This document shows, in pieces, positions 15,101 to 30,100 of a stretch of DNA of 64,000 nucleotides (its first letter is position 1; every line of letters begins with the position of its first letter). The stretch comes from Glossina fuscipes (taxonomy: Eukaryota > Arthropoda > Insecta > Diptera > Glossinidae). Location of the stretch: positions 3,375,622-3,439,621 of the forward strand of contig NW_023998464.1 in NCBI RefSeq assembly GCF_014805625.2, in the 5' to 3' direction. The translations under genes and the position numbers were made by a program. A model generated the notes under the pieces. The model was not told where the DNA came from. It ran no database searches and saw only the letters and a program-made list of their open reading frames with translations.

Positions 15101-18100
15101 AGAAGGCACTATGTCTTATGAGTACGCTGGCTGCGGCAGAACTGCCCACTAGTTGGGAGCGGATGAGTTTGCGTCTGCTAACCGTTATTGCTGGTCTTTT
15201 TTACAAACGTTCATAGACATCTGCAGTAACAGTTTCATTAGATTTTAGCAGCTCGTGACATCCTGCACCTTGCTAATCCCTTCACAGCAAATCTTTTTGG
15301 CCCTGAATATTCCGGCCCGGATGTTTCTCCTGAACTAACTAACCCATGACTTTTTGCGCTGGGATTCGCCGCTATGGATTCACCTTTCCTCGCCATTCAC
15401 GATGTGCTACAGAAAGCTCTTTTCCTTTTTTTGCCGGGCAAGCAATAAAACTGCCATGTTGAAACGATTCGAAAGGGAATTTTCAGTCAGTTCGCAAGAC
15501 TGCTATACTGTCCGAAGGTTTCTTGAGAGTTTGAGATGGATTCTCGTCCAATAAGTCTTGCAATTTATCGTACTTTTTTGGTCTTCCAGGCCTCTGCTAT
15601 TGAGGTCAAAATCATCACTTTTGACCCTTTTTTGGTTCTCCAGACTGTTCTTTATCATTGACATCAAAATCATTATTTTTAAATCATTGAAACCAAAAAC
15701 CACAATTCTGATGTGTCGGAGCAGCATCACTGTAAGTTTCTAAAAGTTTTCAATGAGCTACGGCAGCAGATTTCTTCATAACAAACAACAACACAAATAA
15801 ATATCGAAAGCCCAACTTTGACTGTTCCATGGTTAACGTCTGCGTACGAGACGGTTCTTTTATGTTGAGAAAGGTCAAAATCATTGAATTAAACCGTTAT
15901 GTACAGTAGCATTTCTTTATAATTTTTGCCTGTAGAAGTCGCCTATCAAAATACATGCAACCATCTAATAACAAAAAAACAATTAGATCAGCCACAAAAT
16001 CAGACCAGAAATGCTAGTCCCCCTACTATATGCATCCGATTTCTCATAATAGTAATGGAAATTGTTAAATTTATTTAAAAAATTGTGGCAGGGCGTAGTA
16101 CTACAAATCATCGAACAGCATACTTTGGAAAATGTAATGGACTGTTTTGTAAGACTTCAAGTCCTTTTTAGCCCGTTGTACTGCGTTGTGCTTGTTTTTC
16201 ACTAACGGAAGAAAATAAACGACTTGCTGGAGTGGAAAAAAAGATTCAAAATTCGATGTCTCGCAGAATTGAAATATGCGAGGCACTAAGGCTGAGCTGG
16301 TTGAGATCTCTAAAGCAAGCTCATGGAATTAGATTCAATTCATTGCCGTCGAAAAAGCTTGTAATGTTTTGATTATAACACCTCGCGGGGAATTCACTAT
16401 GAAATAGTCAGAATTTACGAAAACCGACATCTATTTGACCAGTTTGAAAGATCGTGATACATAAGATTTTTTCATGGAAGCGAATATATTTAGACATATT
16501 TAGATTGTAGGTAAGAGAGAGCGAGAAAAATAAGATTCATCTAGACCTGAAGCTTTTAATATCCGCATTTACTATTTGACGATATTTAATCATTTGGTCA
16601 TTTGGATCAAACAGCTCAAATCACCTCAATAAATGCCGCTTTGTTCACATGGTGCCCTTAGTGTGTATATCAATTCGTGGCAGCACTTTATGCTTAATTG
16701 AACAAACTAAAAATCACATTTACATACTATGCCTTGCTTGTATATGATGTCCCGTAAGCGTGGAAGAGGGCTTAGTCAATTTTAGAAGAAGTGAGCGGCA
16801 AAGAAATTCTCCACCAGAAAACATTAATGATCGCAAGCTCAATAGATGGACCAAAGCTAAATAGACGAATAGCAGTTACTATTATAATAATGTTCCACGC
16901 TGATGAAAAATCGATTGGATATCCGATTATATACGTTGTCCTAAATGATATGTCTATGCCTGTTATATAGGATAGATTAACGAAAAATTTTGATTGCTTT
17001 GAAAGTTGCTTTAATTCTTTGACTATGTGTCGGTGCTTTATCAGATCGCACCAAGTTTCGGTGTTCAAAATAAATTTTGAAGACAGTTGACTTGCGCTCA
17101 TGAACAACTTGCATAAGTCTCAATCATCTGTTATTTAATGTGAATGTTTGGACAATCTCCAGATTTTTTAAAAGGCCATCAATTTCCGTTGTGTTTTCTA
17201 TAGATTATAATGCATTAGGATCAATGCTAGGATCCCACTTGGTTTATGTACGTGAATAGCAAACGTAAGAAGGACTTTCATTTAATTCGCAACTTCTTTG
17301 AGGGTAAAAAGTGCCTATTGTGTTGATGGTGTGCAGACAATCAAGAAAGTTTTACTTCCGCTTGGTGTTGTTCACATTTAATTCCTTAAGACGTAACCGT
17401 GAAACTTAACTGATGTGTCAAATTTGCCCGAATTGTTTCTCTTGATAATAACGAATTGTAGCTCAAATTCTCGATATAACAAAGAAGAAAGAAGGAAATA
17501 AAAATCCTCAATTTAGGCTTGGTTACAGGACTAACTAAGCACGTCCAAGATTCAAAGTTTTTAAATATTTCAACTGGAAATATGTGCACCTTTCAACTGC
17601 AAATACACTTGTCCACATTTTCTTTCTTCTCTCTTTTGCCCCATCACAATTAAAATAAATTCTTTTATTTAGATTAAATTTATGGTAGTGAGATTTCGTT
17701 CCACAATTCGATTTTTGGGTTTTATAACGCCTTCACATAAAAATGCCAGTTGTGTCAACAGTCGAAACTTTAATTTCCTATCTTTAATAGTCGTTCTAAA
17801 CCAGAATATTATGTCGTGTGTTTGTTGGTTGTAACTATAGTGTAATACTTAAAAAACCAAAATTTTACAATTTTAAATTCGATATGAATCCCTTCTCTTA
17901 TTCGTCTGAATTATAATTTACGATATTTGCTTTTTCTTTTCTTAATATTTACACCTTACGTCACTTGTGGTACAAAGATATATTAAGTTTGTGCGTATGT
18001 ATGTAACACTTAAGATAGACCCGACTTTTATTATACGAATCGATTCAATATCAATTTCCGAATCAATGCAAAATTGTTTGTGCTGGTCCATTTCGTTTTT

Positions 18101-21100
18101 TTTGCTTCATCCTATGGGCCGCAATTTCTGAGACACTTTGATTAAATTTGATACAAAAGAAGAAGAATTTTATCGAATATGATTCAGATTGGACAAGTTT
18201 TCCGACCTTTTATCATCGACTACTTTATTTTGAACAGTCGTTATATGAACAACTGTACGGCTAAATAGGGTATTTAACGGTGCGTTGTCGTCCACCATAG
18301 TGTTTTTACTTGAGGTGTGGAAGCAATAGATATGAAAATCTTACAATTTATCTAATCGACGATCATTGCCAGTAAATGATCTTTTCTGACTCATACTTCA
18401 CGTGCATTATTATTACTATTGCACAATTTGGCAGGTTTTGTTTCATTTTCCCTTTGAGACGTCTATGCTTCCCCTCTGTTGATATCATACTGCTTAGAGG
18501 GTCTTTGTATGCTGCCACACTTTTGTCATATATTCAGTGCTAGCATACAGTATTGTGTGTAACCCCTAATGGTTATTTTCATTCGTAACATATCAACGAT
18601 AATTCTGAGGGTTTTTCATCCTCTTCTCCCCATTTTGCTAATGTTTGAGGTATAAATTTAACTAATATGGGTCAAGTGGGCCTGCAATTTATACACTTTT
18701 CCAGATATCTGACAATCGTTTGTATGTAATCAAAACTTTAATCCCTCCTTATTTGGACTGTAGTGAGTATTACAAACAAAAGATCTATTGTACCATTGTC
18801 CTGCTGTTGCGGATTGACAAATGGATACCGATTAAACTTGTTTATAGAGAACCGCCGCTTAAATTTATTGCAATCGGCATTTTTCGCTTTTTCTCTCTTT
18901 CTTTGTCAATTAAAAGTAAATAATTTTAAAAAGAATGATTTGATTCTCTCTTCGAAGGAGTTACAACGTGTTAAAAACTATTATTATTATTATTATTTAA
19001 TATTATTATTAAGAACATTGCAAGCTATTAAATTACATTAACGACGGACGTCACACCACTATTCCTTCCCGCGCGTTATTAAGTTTCCTCATCTACGCTA
19101 AATGCCAAAAGGTAGAAAGTTTCCCCTCGACATAAACCTTTTTTTTACATCTCTTTCCACCACGAGAACAGAACAGATTGTCAAAGAGAAAATTACGAGT
19201 ATTTATTGAAGATAAAGATAATAACGCTAAATTACGCAAACCCTGCTTGCATTGAAGTGTTGATGAATTTCATTATCGTTTTACACCATTTAATTACGGG
19301 GGCGGTTTATTGTACGCTACAAAAACGTACACAAAATTAATGCAGCGCTCCAATAAAAGTGTAACTTCTAATATCGTATCGAATGCAAATCCCCTGGAGG
19401 TTGGGATGAACTTATAAGCGACATGTAAACTCATACGTATAACTTGGTAGTCTGCCTACTTACTAGTTACTGCTTAGTCTTTTCAAAATACCTCAAGAAA
19501 TTTGTTCCATAAAGAGATGTCTTCTTTTTTCTTTTTAAAGGCACCTTAAGCTTATTTAACGTTTACTTTTTAATTATTTTCTGTGTAGCTCCAATTATTT
19601 ATTTTGTACATTTATTATTGTAAATAACAAACAAATAACCCTTTCGTCTAATGTCATCCTCTTAGTCACCCATTGCTTTTTAAAAACTCGTGCATATTTT
19701 TTGCGAGCCAGCCCTAGCATAACGAAATGAAATCAATTGTAAACCACCACCTTTCGGTCAACAAAAATCAACTAACTGTGAATCTAAACAATATTCTTGA
19801 GCACACACGCACACGCACTTTTATGTTTAATACAATCCGCATTCGTATTACAACCACCCGCAGTAACCGGTAGCAAATAGCGTAGAACACTTAATTCAAT
19901 ATAAGTTCATGCAATCAAGCATCAAGTGTAAACTAGCACTTGTTGTTGTTATTGTCGTTGTGTTGTGTTTTCTTACGCTAAACATTTACAAATTTCGTTG
20001 GGTTTCGTTTTTAGTACCCTCTGATGGAAAGAGAATTTGGGCCTGATTTCATATGAGAATAATGAGACGAAGAATTTGCAGTCAGTGGGTCAGACGTGCG
20101 ACAAAATGAACATCATCAGTACACAATCGTTATTTACAGGAGCTTAGCCTGGCTAAGCTGTAAAAATGAAAACAAACCACGCACAGTTAACATCTGCAAG
20201 GAAAAGAGAAATGAATAAAAGCTCCATAAGACTGAAGTCGATTTTGTGATGAGCTGCTCGTTCGGTGACAAATATTTAAACTGAAAGTGTTTAACGTTTC
20301 TAGGCTTCGGTAATATTTTTCTTGTACATCGATCGCAGAAAACGAAGAACACTAGTAGACATCAGAAGTCACAAGGAACGCACACAGGGGACTTAATCCT
20401 GCTTGTAATATAACTGATATGGAAGCATTTTCTTATGGCTATTCCTTAATACAAAATGAAAAAAAAAAAGTATAACAGGAGTACACATCGTTTTGTTTTA
20501 TGGCTAGGGACCGATTACATCGACAGAATATCCTGCGATATATCTTACGTTAACTCTGCCGATTTACCAATGTCAGTTTTCCTATACGGGGGCATCTTCA
20601 AAGAAAAAAAGGTACATTGATATGACTCATATAAACTGAGCTGATTTCTTTAACTTTATGCATCTGTTGTTAATTTATTCCCTTTGTGGCTTTCGTTCCA
20701 TTTCATTTATGATACACCTGAATGTAAAAGAAATATCCTAAATTTGTAGAAACGCTGTGTAGAAGAACACAAAGCCAAAGACGCATTGCCACATTCTTGG
20801 CTGGTGATCGCGTTCCTATGACAAGCAGTTCATATTTTCTACGTTAGAATAACTAAATAGGAGAACTTTGTTACAATGTTTTACCAAATAATTTAATGCT
20901 CCCTCTCTATTTTTCTTTCACTTTCGCTTTCTCTGTTTCTAGCGTCACCTATCAATTCGTTACAAATAATCTTTAATTAAGAGAAGAGTTAAAATTCATC
21001 GCGTTCTTCGTGAGCGTAGAGTATCTTCGATTCGTTTTCATTGTTGCCCAGTAACAATAATTTTCCAGCTAAACGACAACAATTATCTGTTTATATACGC

Positions 21101-24100
21101 CCGGGAGTAATATTTACGCATTCCGGATACTAAGCATTTGTCCTATTAACAATATATAAAATAGAAAAACCACCACCAGAAGCATTACATTCATTATTTA
21201 TATCCTGCAAGCTAAATGATTATTTTCAATTATCTGCAAACGAAGTAAGGTAAAACACTTCTTACAATGGGGGCACTTTTAACGTTATTGGCAATTGAAA
21301 AATCAAATTTTTTGAATAGATCGATACGAACGAGAATTGAAATTATTATTAATGTCAAAGCTTATAGTTGAAAGAATAAGCATAACTGACTCTTTGCATT
21401 TGCAAAGTCAAGGAAAAATTTTTAATTAACAGTCACTGATTATAGTGTTTATCTGCGTGTTTGCAACATCATGCAATGCGAATCAGGGATCTATTCGAAT
21501 ATAACAACTGCTGATCACCGTGCATATATAGCCTACAAAGCTTTTGGTAGGGGATATGTTAAATTTGTGCGGACGCATGTAGCATCCAGAAAGGCTGAAA
21601 ATGGTTCTGGTGCAAACTTTTCTATCCATCGGTCTTTCTGTCCATCTGATTTTTATTCTTTTGTCCAACCTATACGTGATTATTCTTGCGATATTTGTAA
21701 CGAAATTATGTCCATTAATGTGTTTTGGGACAAAGACGAGTCCTATTGAAAATGGACGGGATTGTAGCGCTTTTAAAAACTGTCTCTATATACCGCATTA
21801 TTTTGGATGGGCCGCCTTATGATAAAAGAGATATAATTTTCAAAATTCCTCGCCAATAATCGTTGAAGTCGTCGAAACTTTCGATCGCTAAAAAAGTTGC
21901 AATTTTAAATACTTTTTTCCTGAAAAATATATCCTTATCCAAGGTTTTCATGGCAAAAGTACCCTTATATGGTAAAAGAGTTTAATTTTTATACCCAGCA
22001 CCAAAGAAATTTTGTCATAATGCTTGGAACACCAAAAAGCAAGTTTCAGAGACCCTAGAGGGTCTTTAGGGATATATTCTTGATCAGACACACTCAACTC
22101 CTGAATCGATCGAACTATGTCTGTGTAGATATGCGTTGCAGACTATCCTCCGGTCACAAAAATTGACACATCGTCTTCAAATTTGGTAGAAAGACTGAAA
22201 AGTTTTGTACGCAGGTTACTAGTGAAACTAGAACAAATCGGTCAAAGGACACGCCTACAATAAAGCGTAAACTGAGAGCACTTTCGTTTTTCTAAGCAAA
22301 TATTTTTAATTTTTTCTTATATATTATGAAAGACAGAAGTAGGAAATTTTCGAAGTAAGTTTGTTTTCTTCGTAACCCCACTAAATAGTGAAATAACCGG
22401 CCAGCATAACGTTATAAGTGATCAAATTTTCATTTCTCTTTTACGTTTTTCATGTTTCCTGCTTATCACTTATAAGGTAAACCTGGCAGACGGTTGAAAA
22501 TCGACCACACACTTAACATGAAGATACTGCGAGAAGCCAAAGTCGCACCTCGTTTTGGTGGGGGGAAAGTGCTAGCGTAAGGTAGAGAATAAGTTAGAGA
22601 ATAAGTTAGAGAATAAGTTAGAGATTAAATAGGACTAAGAGTAGGACTAAGAGCAGGATAAGAGTAGGACTAAGAGTATTATAAGAGGGTAGGGTAGATT
22701 AATTAGGAAGCTAAAGTTAGTAAGGGAGTCGGCTTTACTTAACCGGCTTTGCCCGACTATAAGGTTTTCATTTGCCTTTGATTACTTTAGTCGTGATTGC
22801 TTTCCGTCGAAACGTCCGCTATCGCGAAAGTTGCGGTAAAAAGCTGTAACTGCGTATATATGTGCTTAGCGGAACTCTATACGTAGTGATAATGAGGAAT
22901 AATTGGCGTGAATTGAATTTTGTTAAGCCTATAGCCAGCTTAATTTGAAGTCGCAAAATTTATCAATAGATTCTTTCCCCTTTACTTAGAAGTAAATGTA
23001 GATATCTACATATGTATACTTTTCATACAGCACTCAACATAAACTGAAGCCAGGAAAAAATAGCAAATATGCAAAGATAACAAAAGACATAAAGGTAGCC
23101 TCGATGGCCTTGATCGATGAATAAATAATCTTTCCAGCTTAAGTTGCTAATGTTCTGATTATTAATCCTTGATTACAATAGAGAAGATCGAACTAAGTCC
23201 GTTTATATAGGGAAAGTTTTGTAACGGACCAACAGATGGACATATGGTTCTGATAAAGGATCAACACAGTTACAAATATATACATATACATTTACACTTT
23301 AAGTAATGTTTGATATTTTTTCTGCGCATTCAATAAGTATAAGTTACTTTGACGTCCTTCGCTTAAGATCTCAGAAATGAAATAAGAGATAGCCTTCACG
23401 AATGCAATTAATAGAGTAACTGAGTGAAGTGTTAGTCAGCCAGGTATTGTTAAAGCCACTGAGGATTAAGAGATTGCGAATGGAAGGCTAAACCTATTAT
23501 ATCTTTACTCGACTTTTTGTCTTGACTTGGACACGAAACACGAAAGCTGGGAAAAGCTGTAATTATTTTACACGCAATAGTATATCTTTTTTTCGTAAAC
23601 ATTATCTTCTGGATTGTATATTCCGTGCTCTCAGTTTTGATATCTTTACTAAAGAGGATGTGGGCGAGTTAACATTAAAACCCGATACTCTAGCTAAAGC
23701 ATTTACATCCCTTTTAGTTCGTTATATACTGAAGTATGTAATAACAACACTAATGAAATCTATATACAGGCCGATAATATGCTTTAACAATTTGAAAAAC
23801 GCCGTATACTGAACTTACATAGATAAAAATCAATAAAGGTTTTGCAAAGAAAAAAGTCGACAAACGGCAACCTTAGGTATTAAGTAAAGGTGTTTAGAAA
23901 CACTTTACACGATTGCATCGCGGTGGACAAGTAGATAACAATGTACATATGTAAGCATGTAGGTATGGAAAAAATAAAAAATAAATTAAATGTTTAAAGT
24001 TCATAAAGAGTTTGTTTTTGATTTATGATCCCTCAGAAGATAAGTCACAACTGAGTGACTGTGTGCTGATTAACAACTTGATTAGTTCGTATGACATTCG

Positions 24101-27100
24101 TATAGAATGGAGACGTGTGTTGTGAAAGCGAAGAAGAGGATTTTCTTTAATATTGACACTGAAATTATATTGATTTTATTGATTTTTGATTTATCATTGA
24201 AATAAATGTAGGCGGACATCAATAGCCGCCTTACGAACGGCATGGTATACTTGTCTATTTTAAGCTTCAAAGCTAGCCGACAGCCGTGTCTTTCTTTCTG
24301 TTTTTTTTTTCCTTTCAATATTTAATTCCATATCAAAATATTTATTTTTTATTTGAAGGAAAAGGGAAGCATTTATTTTTATATTTACATTCTATACTTT
24401 TTATTGGTAGGCTCGCTCACGTGAAAGCATTTTTAAACAACACAGTTCCTAAGTAACTCTTATCAATGGTTTGTTGAAGGTTTTCACGTCTTCGTTGGTT
24501 TTATTGCTTAACCCTTAAATAAATATTTCAGACGAGCGTTTCTTTAAATCTCTAGCACTTGTAAATGTCATTGACTCAATCACAGCCGTTGGAAATCAGT
24601 TAATCGAAATCTCAAACTACTTATCGTAATATTTATAAGTTATCGAACATAATCTCTAATTGCTCAGATATGGTTTAATGTGTGCGGTAAAATCTCGTTT
24701 AATCAGCCACTAACTGCTTGTTTTGTTGAACATTAGCTTTTAGTTAGCTGGTTACATTACCACTTCTATGTTTAAATATATAAAAAATTTTCCTAAGCGA
24801 AAACTCACACAGCTACCTTAAAATCTACCTTAAGCATTTAACCAATAAAGCTCATCTTATGTTTTTTATACTAAAAATAATTTTTAATCGGAAGATTGTG
24901 CAACTGACTTCGGTATCCAATATCAAGTGATTTAATAGAAAGCTTTTTTATAGTGAGTGTCAGGCAGTCTTCGAGGAAAGTGGCCCGTCTTCTTGTTTTT
25001 CATATAACTATCTTTTCATATTTATAAATAAAGCACAATTTAGAAAATAAAGGAAATAAGGAAAAAATAGATAAAGCAATAACCACGGCACGGTATGGTA
25101 AAATATTTTAAATATTACCAATAGGACCAGTCACGAAGTAGTCCAATGGATGCGACAGTGATACACCTAAAAGTCCACGCTTCTTCTCTTTGAAAATGCG
25201 AGTTAGCCGCGCGAGTTCACGTGCAAAGGACTACGGAAGACACTAAAAGAATATTGTTACACATGTTTGTACATATGTTGCGCTACTTAAAAGTTAATAC
25301 TTTTTGAATATACAGTAAAAGTTCCTTATTCGCGCTTCCTTTATTCACGGTGTCACTATGAAATAAATGCGACCAACCAATTCCCATATTCGCGGCAATA
25401 AATTTCTTTATTCGCGGTTTTTGAGAATGTAAACAAACAGAATGAAATGAACCTTATTGCTCAATGAATAAAGTATTGTTGTGAAAATCCCAAATCTAGT
25501 TCATTTCAGCTAAGTAACAAATTGCCTGAAGAGGGAAAAACTAAATGCACTTTCGCATTCGATTAAATTGTTTTTTTTATTTATTTGATTTTTTTTATTT
25601 TGTCACCTAGGAAGGGATCTCCTATAATCCCATATAAGTTACTATTCCGTATTCACGGGTTCTGTATTCGCGGCATTTTTATGGAACGTATCCCCCGCGA
25701 ATAAGGAACTTTTACTGTACTGAAATACTGATAATGGGTATCAATTTTATTGACATTGTTTTTATTTTTCCAAACAAACTCTCAAACTCCGACGGTAAAA
25801 TCTACGAGGTCGAAGTAAATAAAAAAAATAACAAGTAAAAACATTATAGTCGGACAAGGACTGTTAAATGCCTCACATTACTTCGCCTAGTAGTCAGGTA
25901 TTATTTATTCATTTATTTTCGTCCCAATACGCGAAAAATTGCTTTCAGGTAAAGGCACGCTTTTCTACGGAGTGGTCGGGAAAGTGGCCCGATCCAATCC
26001 ACTTTCGAAAGGGCCGGGACAGCAAATTTTATCAAAATGTCTTAGAAATTGTGATCTGCAGATTGAGCTTAAAAACTCGTGGCCAGGCATCAGACAGACA
26101 AAGACACGGAAAAGCTCGAAATCGGTCCAAAAACGATTCTAAATAATAAAACGTGAATATTCATCTAGATATATGTTACATACATCCCAACACAATTAAT
26201 ATGAGCTCTGCGACGACTTGTATAAAATTAAATATAAAAAAAAAAAAACAATGAAATAGATTTAATCTGCATTGTATGATGGGCGAGGACTTAAGAATTA
26301 TTTTTTAGTGATAGGTGTATAAATAAATTCGCACTGTTGAAATTGGTTGCCTTATAAAATCTATATGTCCCCTGTATTCCGAAATTTCACGTGTATCTAT
26401 AACTTCGGCATTGGTGTTTGTGCGATATATGCTTCAGTTGTTTACAATACGCCGTTCAGTGTCTATCAAAATGTAAACAGACGGACGTTGTTTACGGCAC
26501 TGCATTTTATTCTGTTTCAAGTTGGAAAAAGATGCAACTGGAGTTACGGAAACAATTAAGTTGACTTGTATTGCAAATGCAGTGAGCTCTGAAACAACTA
26601 GAAGGTCGTTTCCGATATTCCGTGTCAAAAATTATAGTCTTGAGAACGATGATTGTCCGTCAATAGTCGTCCGTCTCCAACAAAAGCGACCTGGGAAGTG
26701 ATTTTCGCCTTGGGCTGGGAATTTCTTCTGATCAAGGGAATATTGTGCAGTGGTTTGCTTTTGCGAATCAGCAGCGATAAGAGGAAAAAACACATAGACA
26801 GTGATGCTACTTACTTTGTTTACTCAGTTTTGTAACAAATATGTTTTTATTAAATTTTGAGTTTTTATTAAAAAGTGCATAGAACTTATTTGCATTTCTA
26901 ATAAATGATGTTTAAATTAATTTTTCGAAAATTCTTCAAGTATTTCGCAACAGAATCTGAATTTGCAGATATCCAAAAAAAGGAGATTCGAATGAACAGA
27001 ATGGACACTGTTTTATATAACTCTTGGAAAGAGGCAAATGGGCAAGTGTTTTTATTATCGGATGATAAAGGTTGAAATTTTTGGGAAAAAAGGAAGAGTT

Positions 27101-30100
27101 GGTTGATAGCTTACTTTGTTCATCAGATAATCATCATATTGCCCATGTTTAAGCGGCAGCTTGTACCGGCTGGCGGACGAGAGTAATGTAATACATCTTT
27201 TATTAATTTTTGGAATTAGCCTGCAATCCCCCAAGATCATAAAAAACGGCAAAAAACTATCTAATTCTACAGATGAATTCATAGTTAATTTCATTCCAAA
27301 CTTTTAATTTATTGGTAGAAGCATTGACACGTTTGGAATCGCTGTCAAGTTGATATCAATTTAAGGGCCGTCTCGATGAAGCTACATTAACTTTGTTTTC
27401 TCTGCCAGAAGACAACATCTGCAAGACGTTAGACTTTAACTCCCTACAAGAGACTCGCCTGACTTGAAGGAAAGCCCGAAATTCCAAGGAAGGACTTTGT
27501 ATTGAGCCAACAAAAAGATTTTTCTTTTTTTAATTTGCAAGGATTGCTTTTGAGTTATTGTTGACTTTTAATAAAAATTAATTTGGAAATTTTTTTGAAG
27601 TTTCAAAACGATTGAAGTCAAAATGAACATATTTTACTCGAACCATTCTCACATTGTCATTAATCACAGCCAGAAACCCCTTTTGATTTTCCACCTGTTA
27701 AACCATACCGTTCGTCCACGAGAATTACTGTGTCTATGAATCAAAAATACGTAGGTATATGTGTATGTGGAGTCGCAATTGTCGCAGTTCTCGTCGTCAT
27801 ATGATCTGTATCGAATTTCAAACATAATTATTTTTGTATTGAATCCGCCTAATCCACCTTACATGACCATTAATTTCACCCTAATCAAACCGTAACTGAA
27901 CGGAATTACAATATAAAACGCCTTAACAAATCATCGGAAATAACGTTTGTCGTCGTTCGCGTCGTCATTTTCTCAAACATCAACATGATGTGCAGTCAAA
28001 ATATAAACACAACACACATACGCATGCATATATGTGTACACGTCAAACATACGGCAGCATCCACCCAAGGGCAAGAGCATATGCATGGGCCTGTTTTGTT
28101 CATAACAACACCACTACTTAATAATATCCGCTTAAATGGAACATCTGTTCGTCCACACCCGAATAAATGGAGCATAATATAATACGAACAATGGTATGAG
28201 CGTAAACATATAAGTTTTCCTATATGTACGTATGTATGTACGCATGTGATTACGTATGTATGTTTGCGCATCGCACGCTGTCTCAACGCCAAATATATTC
28301 ACAGTTGACACACAAAAAACAAGTTAACGAACGTGTGAAAAAGGGGTTCCCGCGGAAAATTCTATACATAGAAAATTGAAACAAATAAAAAGGCTTGTAT
28401 TGGATTTTGAATACCCGCTGCTACAGGGCGCATATGTATCGAAACCCCTCGTGTCGAAAGTATCCTGCGAAATTTCAACTCGTTAGATCAAACAGATTAT
28501 GTCTGAGGTTAGATTAGATCCTAAGCCATTCTTTACTATGTAGTATGCAGGGGTCAGATTTTTCAAATTTTTATTTGATTTGCTGCCACTTCAAGAGTCC
28601 CAACGACGGAAAAAAGCTGATCAGCTAGAAAGATCGCATGGATACGGACAGATTTGAATCGATAATCGTCCTAATTAAAAATACGTACACAATACCTTTC
28701 ACTTTGTATTTTATTACATGTAACTGACGGAATGGACAAGTTAGTACACAACACCCCACCGACGGTGAATGCAAAAAACAAGCTTTGTACGATAAATTTA
28801 TCGCTTTTGTTTGCTTTGTGTGCACTCATATCAATACATGTGTTTTCATGTATTAAACTATTGTTAGTGTGTTTATGGTCTTGTGTTAAGAGCGATAATG
28901 ATGTAAAATAGTTAACGAGTCACAAATAACTTTGACAAAATTTCAATTTGTAACTCTATAAACATGAAAAGCCTGAAAATGTGAAAGACCAGGATTTCGA
29001 AAAATTTCAATTACAAACATTTGCTTAGCCGGAAAATGAACTGCTAATCTTATATCGAAGCTATATTATTTGGATGGAAAAAGAGAAGCCGCTCCGCATT
29101 GATGGGCCCACAATCAGTGGACCGAATTCAGAAGGAAGCTCCAGAGACCGCACAAAGTAGATATACTCTTGATCAGCACCAAATTCTGAATTGATTTAAG
29201 CATATCCTCCTGCCCGCGGGTGTAATGAGTCTTGTAAACATCCCCGCACCGCCAATATCGACTTCTTGCATGCATATAGTGGATATTGAAAACCGTCCAA
29301 GTCGTTTGAAAGACAAGCTTGCAGTACCGCGTAAACAGATAATGCCTGTGTTTTTAAAAGGAATAAACAACAACAGCAGATAATTCTATATATCTTCTGT
29401 TGACTGTAAAAATGGGAAAAATTCACCACGCCTACTCTATATGATAGCGTAGTAAAATTGATTTTATTTATTCTCAGCAGCAAGCTTGAAAAGCCCCGTT
29501 AAGTATATAAACTCTTGGCCAGTTTCAGTTTTGGAATGCACCTAAGCATGCCCATCTGTCCATCCGTGTACTGTGTAGTATCTGTGGTAAACATTCTCCT
29601 GTTTACAAAAACGACAATACCGCCCACAAATTTGCAAAAGAAATTTGAAAATCGAGAGCCGGTCGAACGATACGCATACAGCTTTGCTTTGCTTGTTCTT
29701 TGTTCGCTATTCATAAACAACAACAAAAATAGAAAAAATCATTCACGCCCAACCAATGTTATGAAAAATTAGTTCCTTAGTTAAAACTAGTTTTTTCATA
29801 CTCTGAAGTAAAATAGGCAATGAAAACACTGGTAAAAATGTTATAGCCTGGCCAGGACGACCATTAAATACGCTATAACCCCGCTTTGCTTAATATATTT
29901 TCTTGTTTATTTCCCTGCTAAAATACAAAAAATATATATTTTGTTTCCATGTAAAGGCCTACCCTCGTAACTTGTAGCTAATTGTAAAGAGTGAACAAGT
30001 AGTAATAGCTTTTCTTTTCACTGCGAAATAAGAAAAAAACAGTAGGAAATAATAATATGACTTTTTGTTCATACTATGTCCATATCATTATACAGAACCC

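Noticed and set aside
16772..17107. 111-codon minus-strand frame
   Set aside because: No recognisable domain, no splice signals and no similar copy in the window; probably chance in AT-rich intron.
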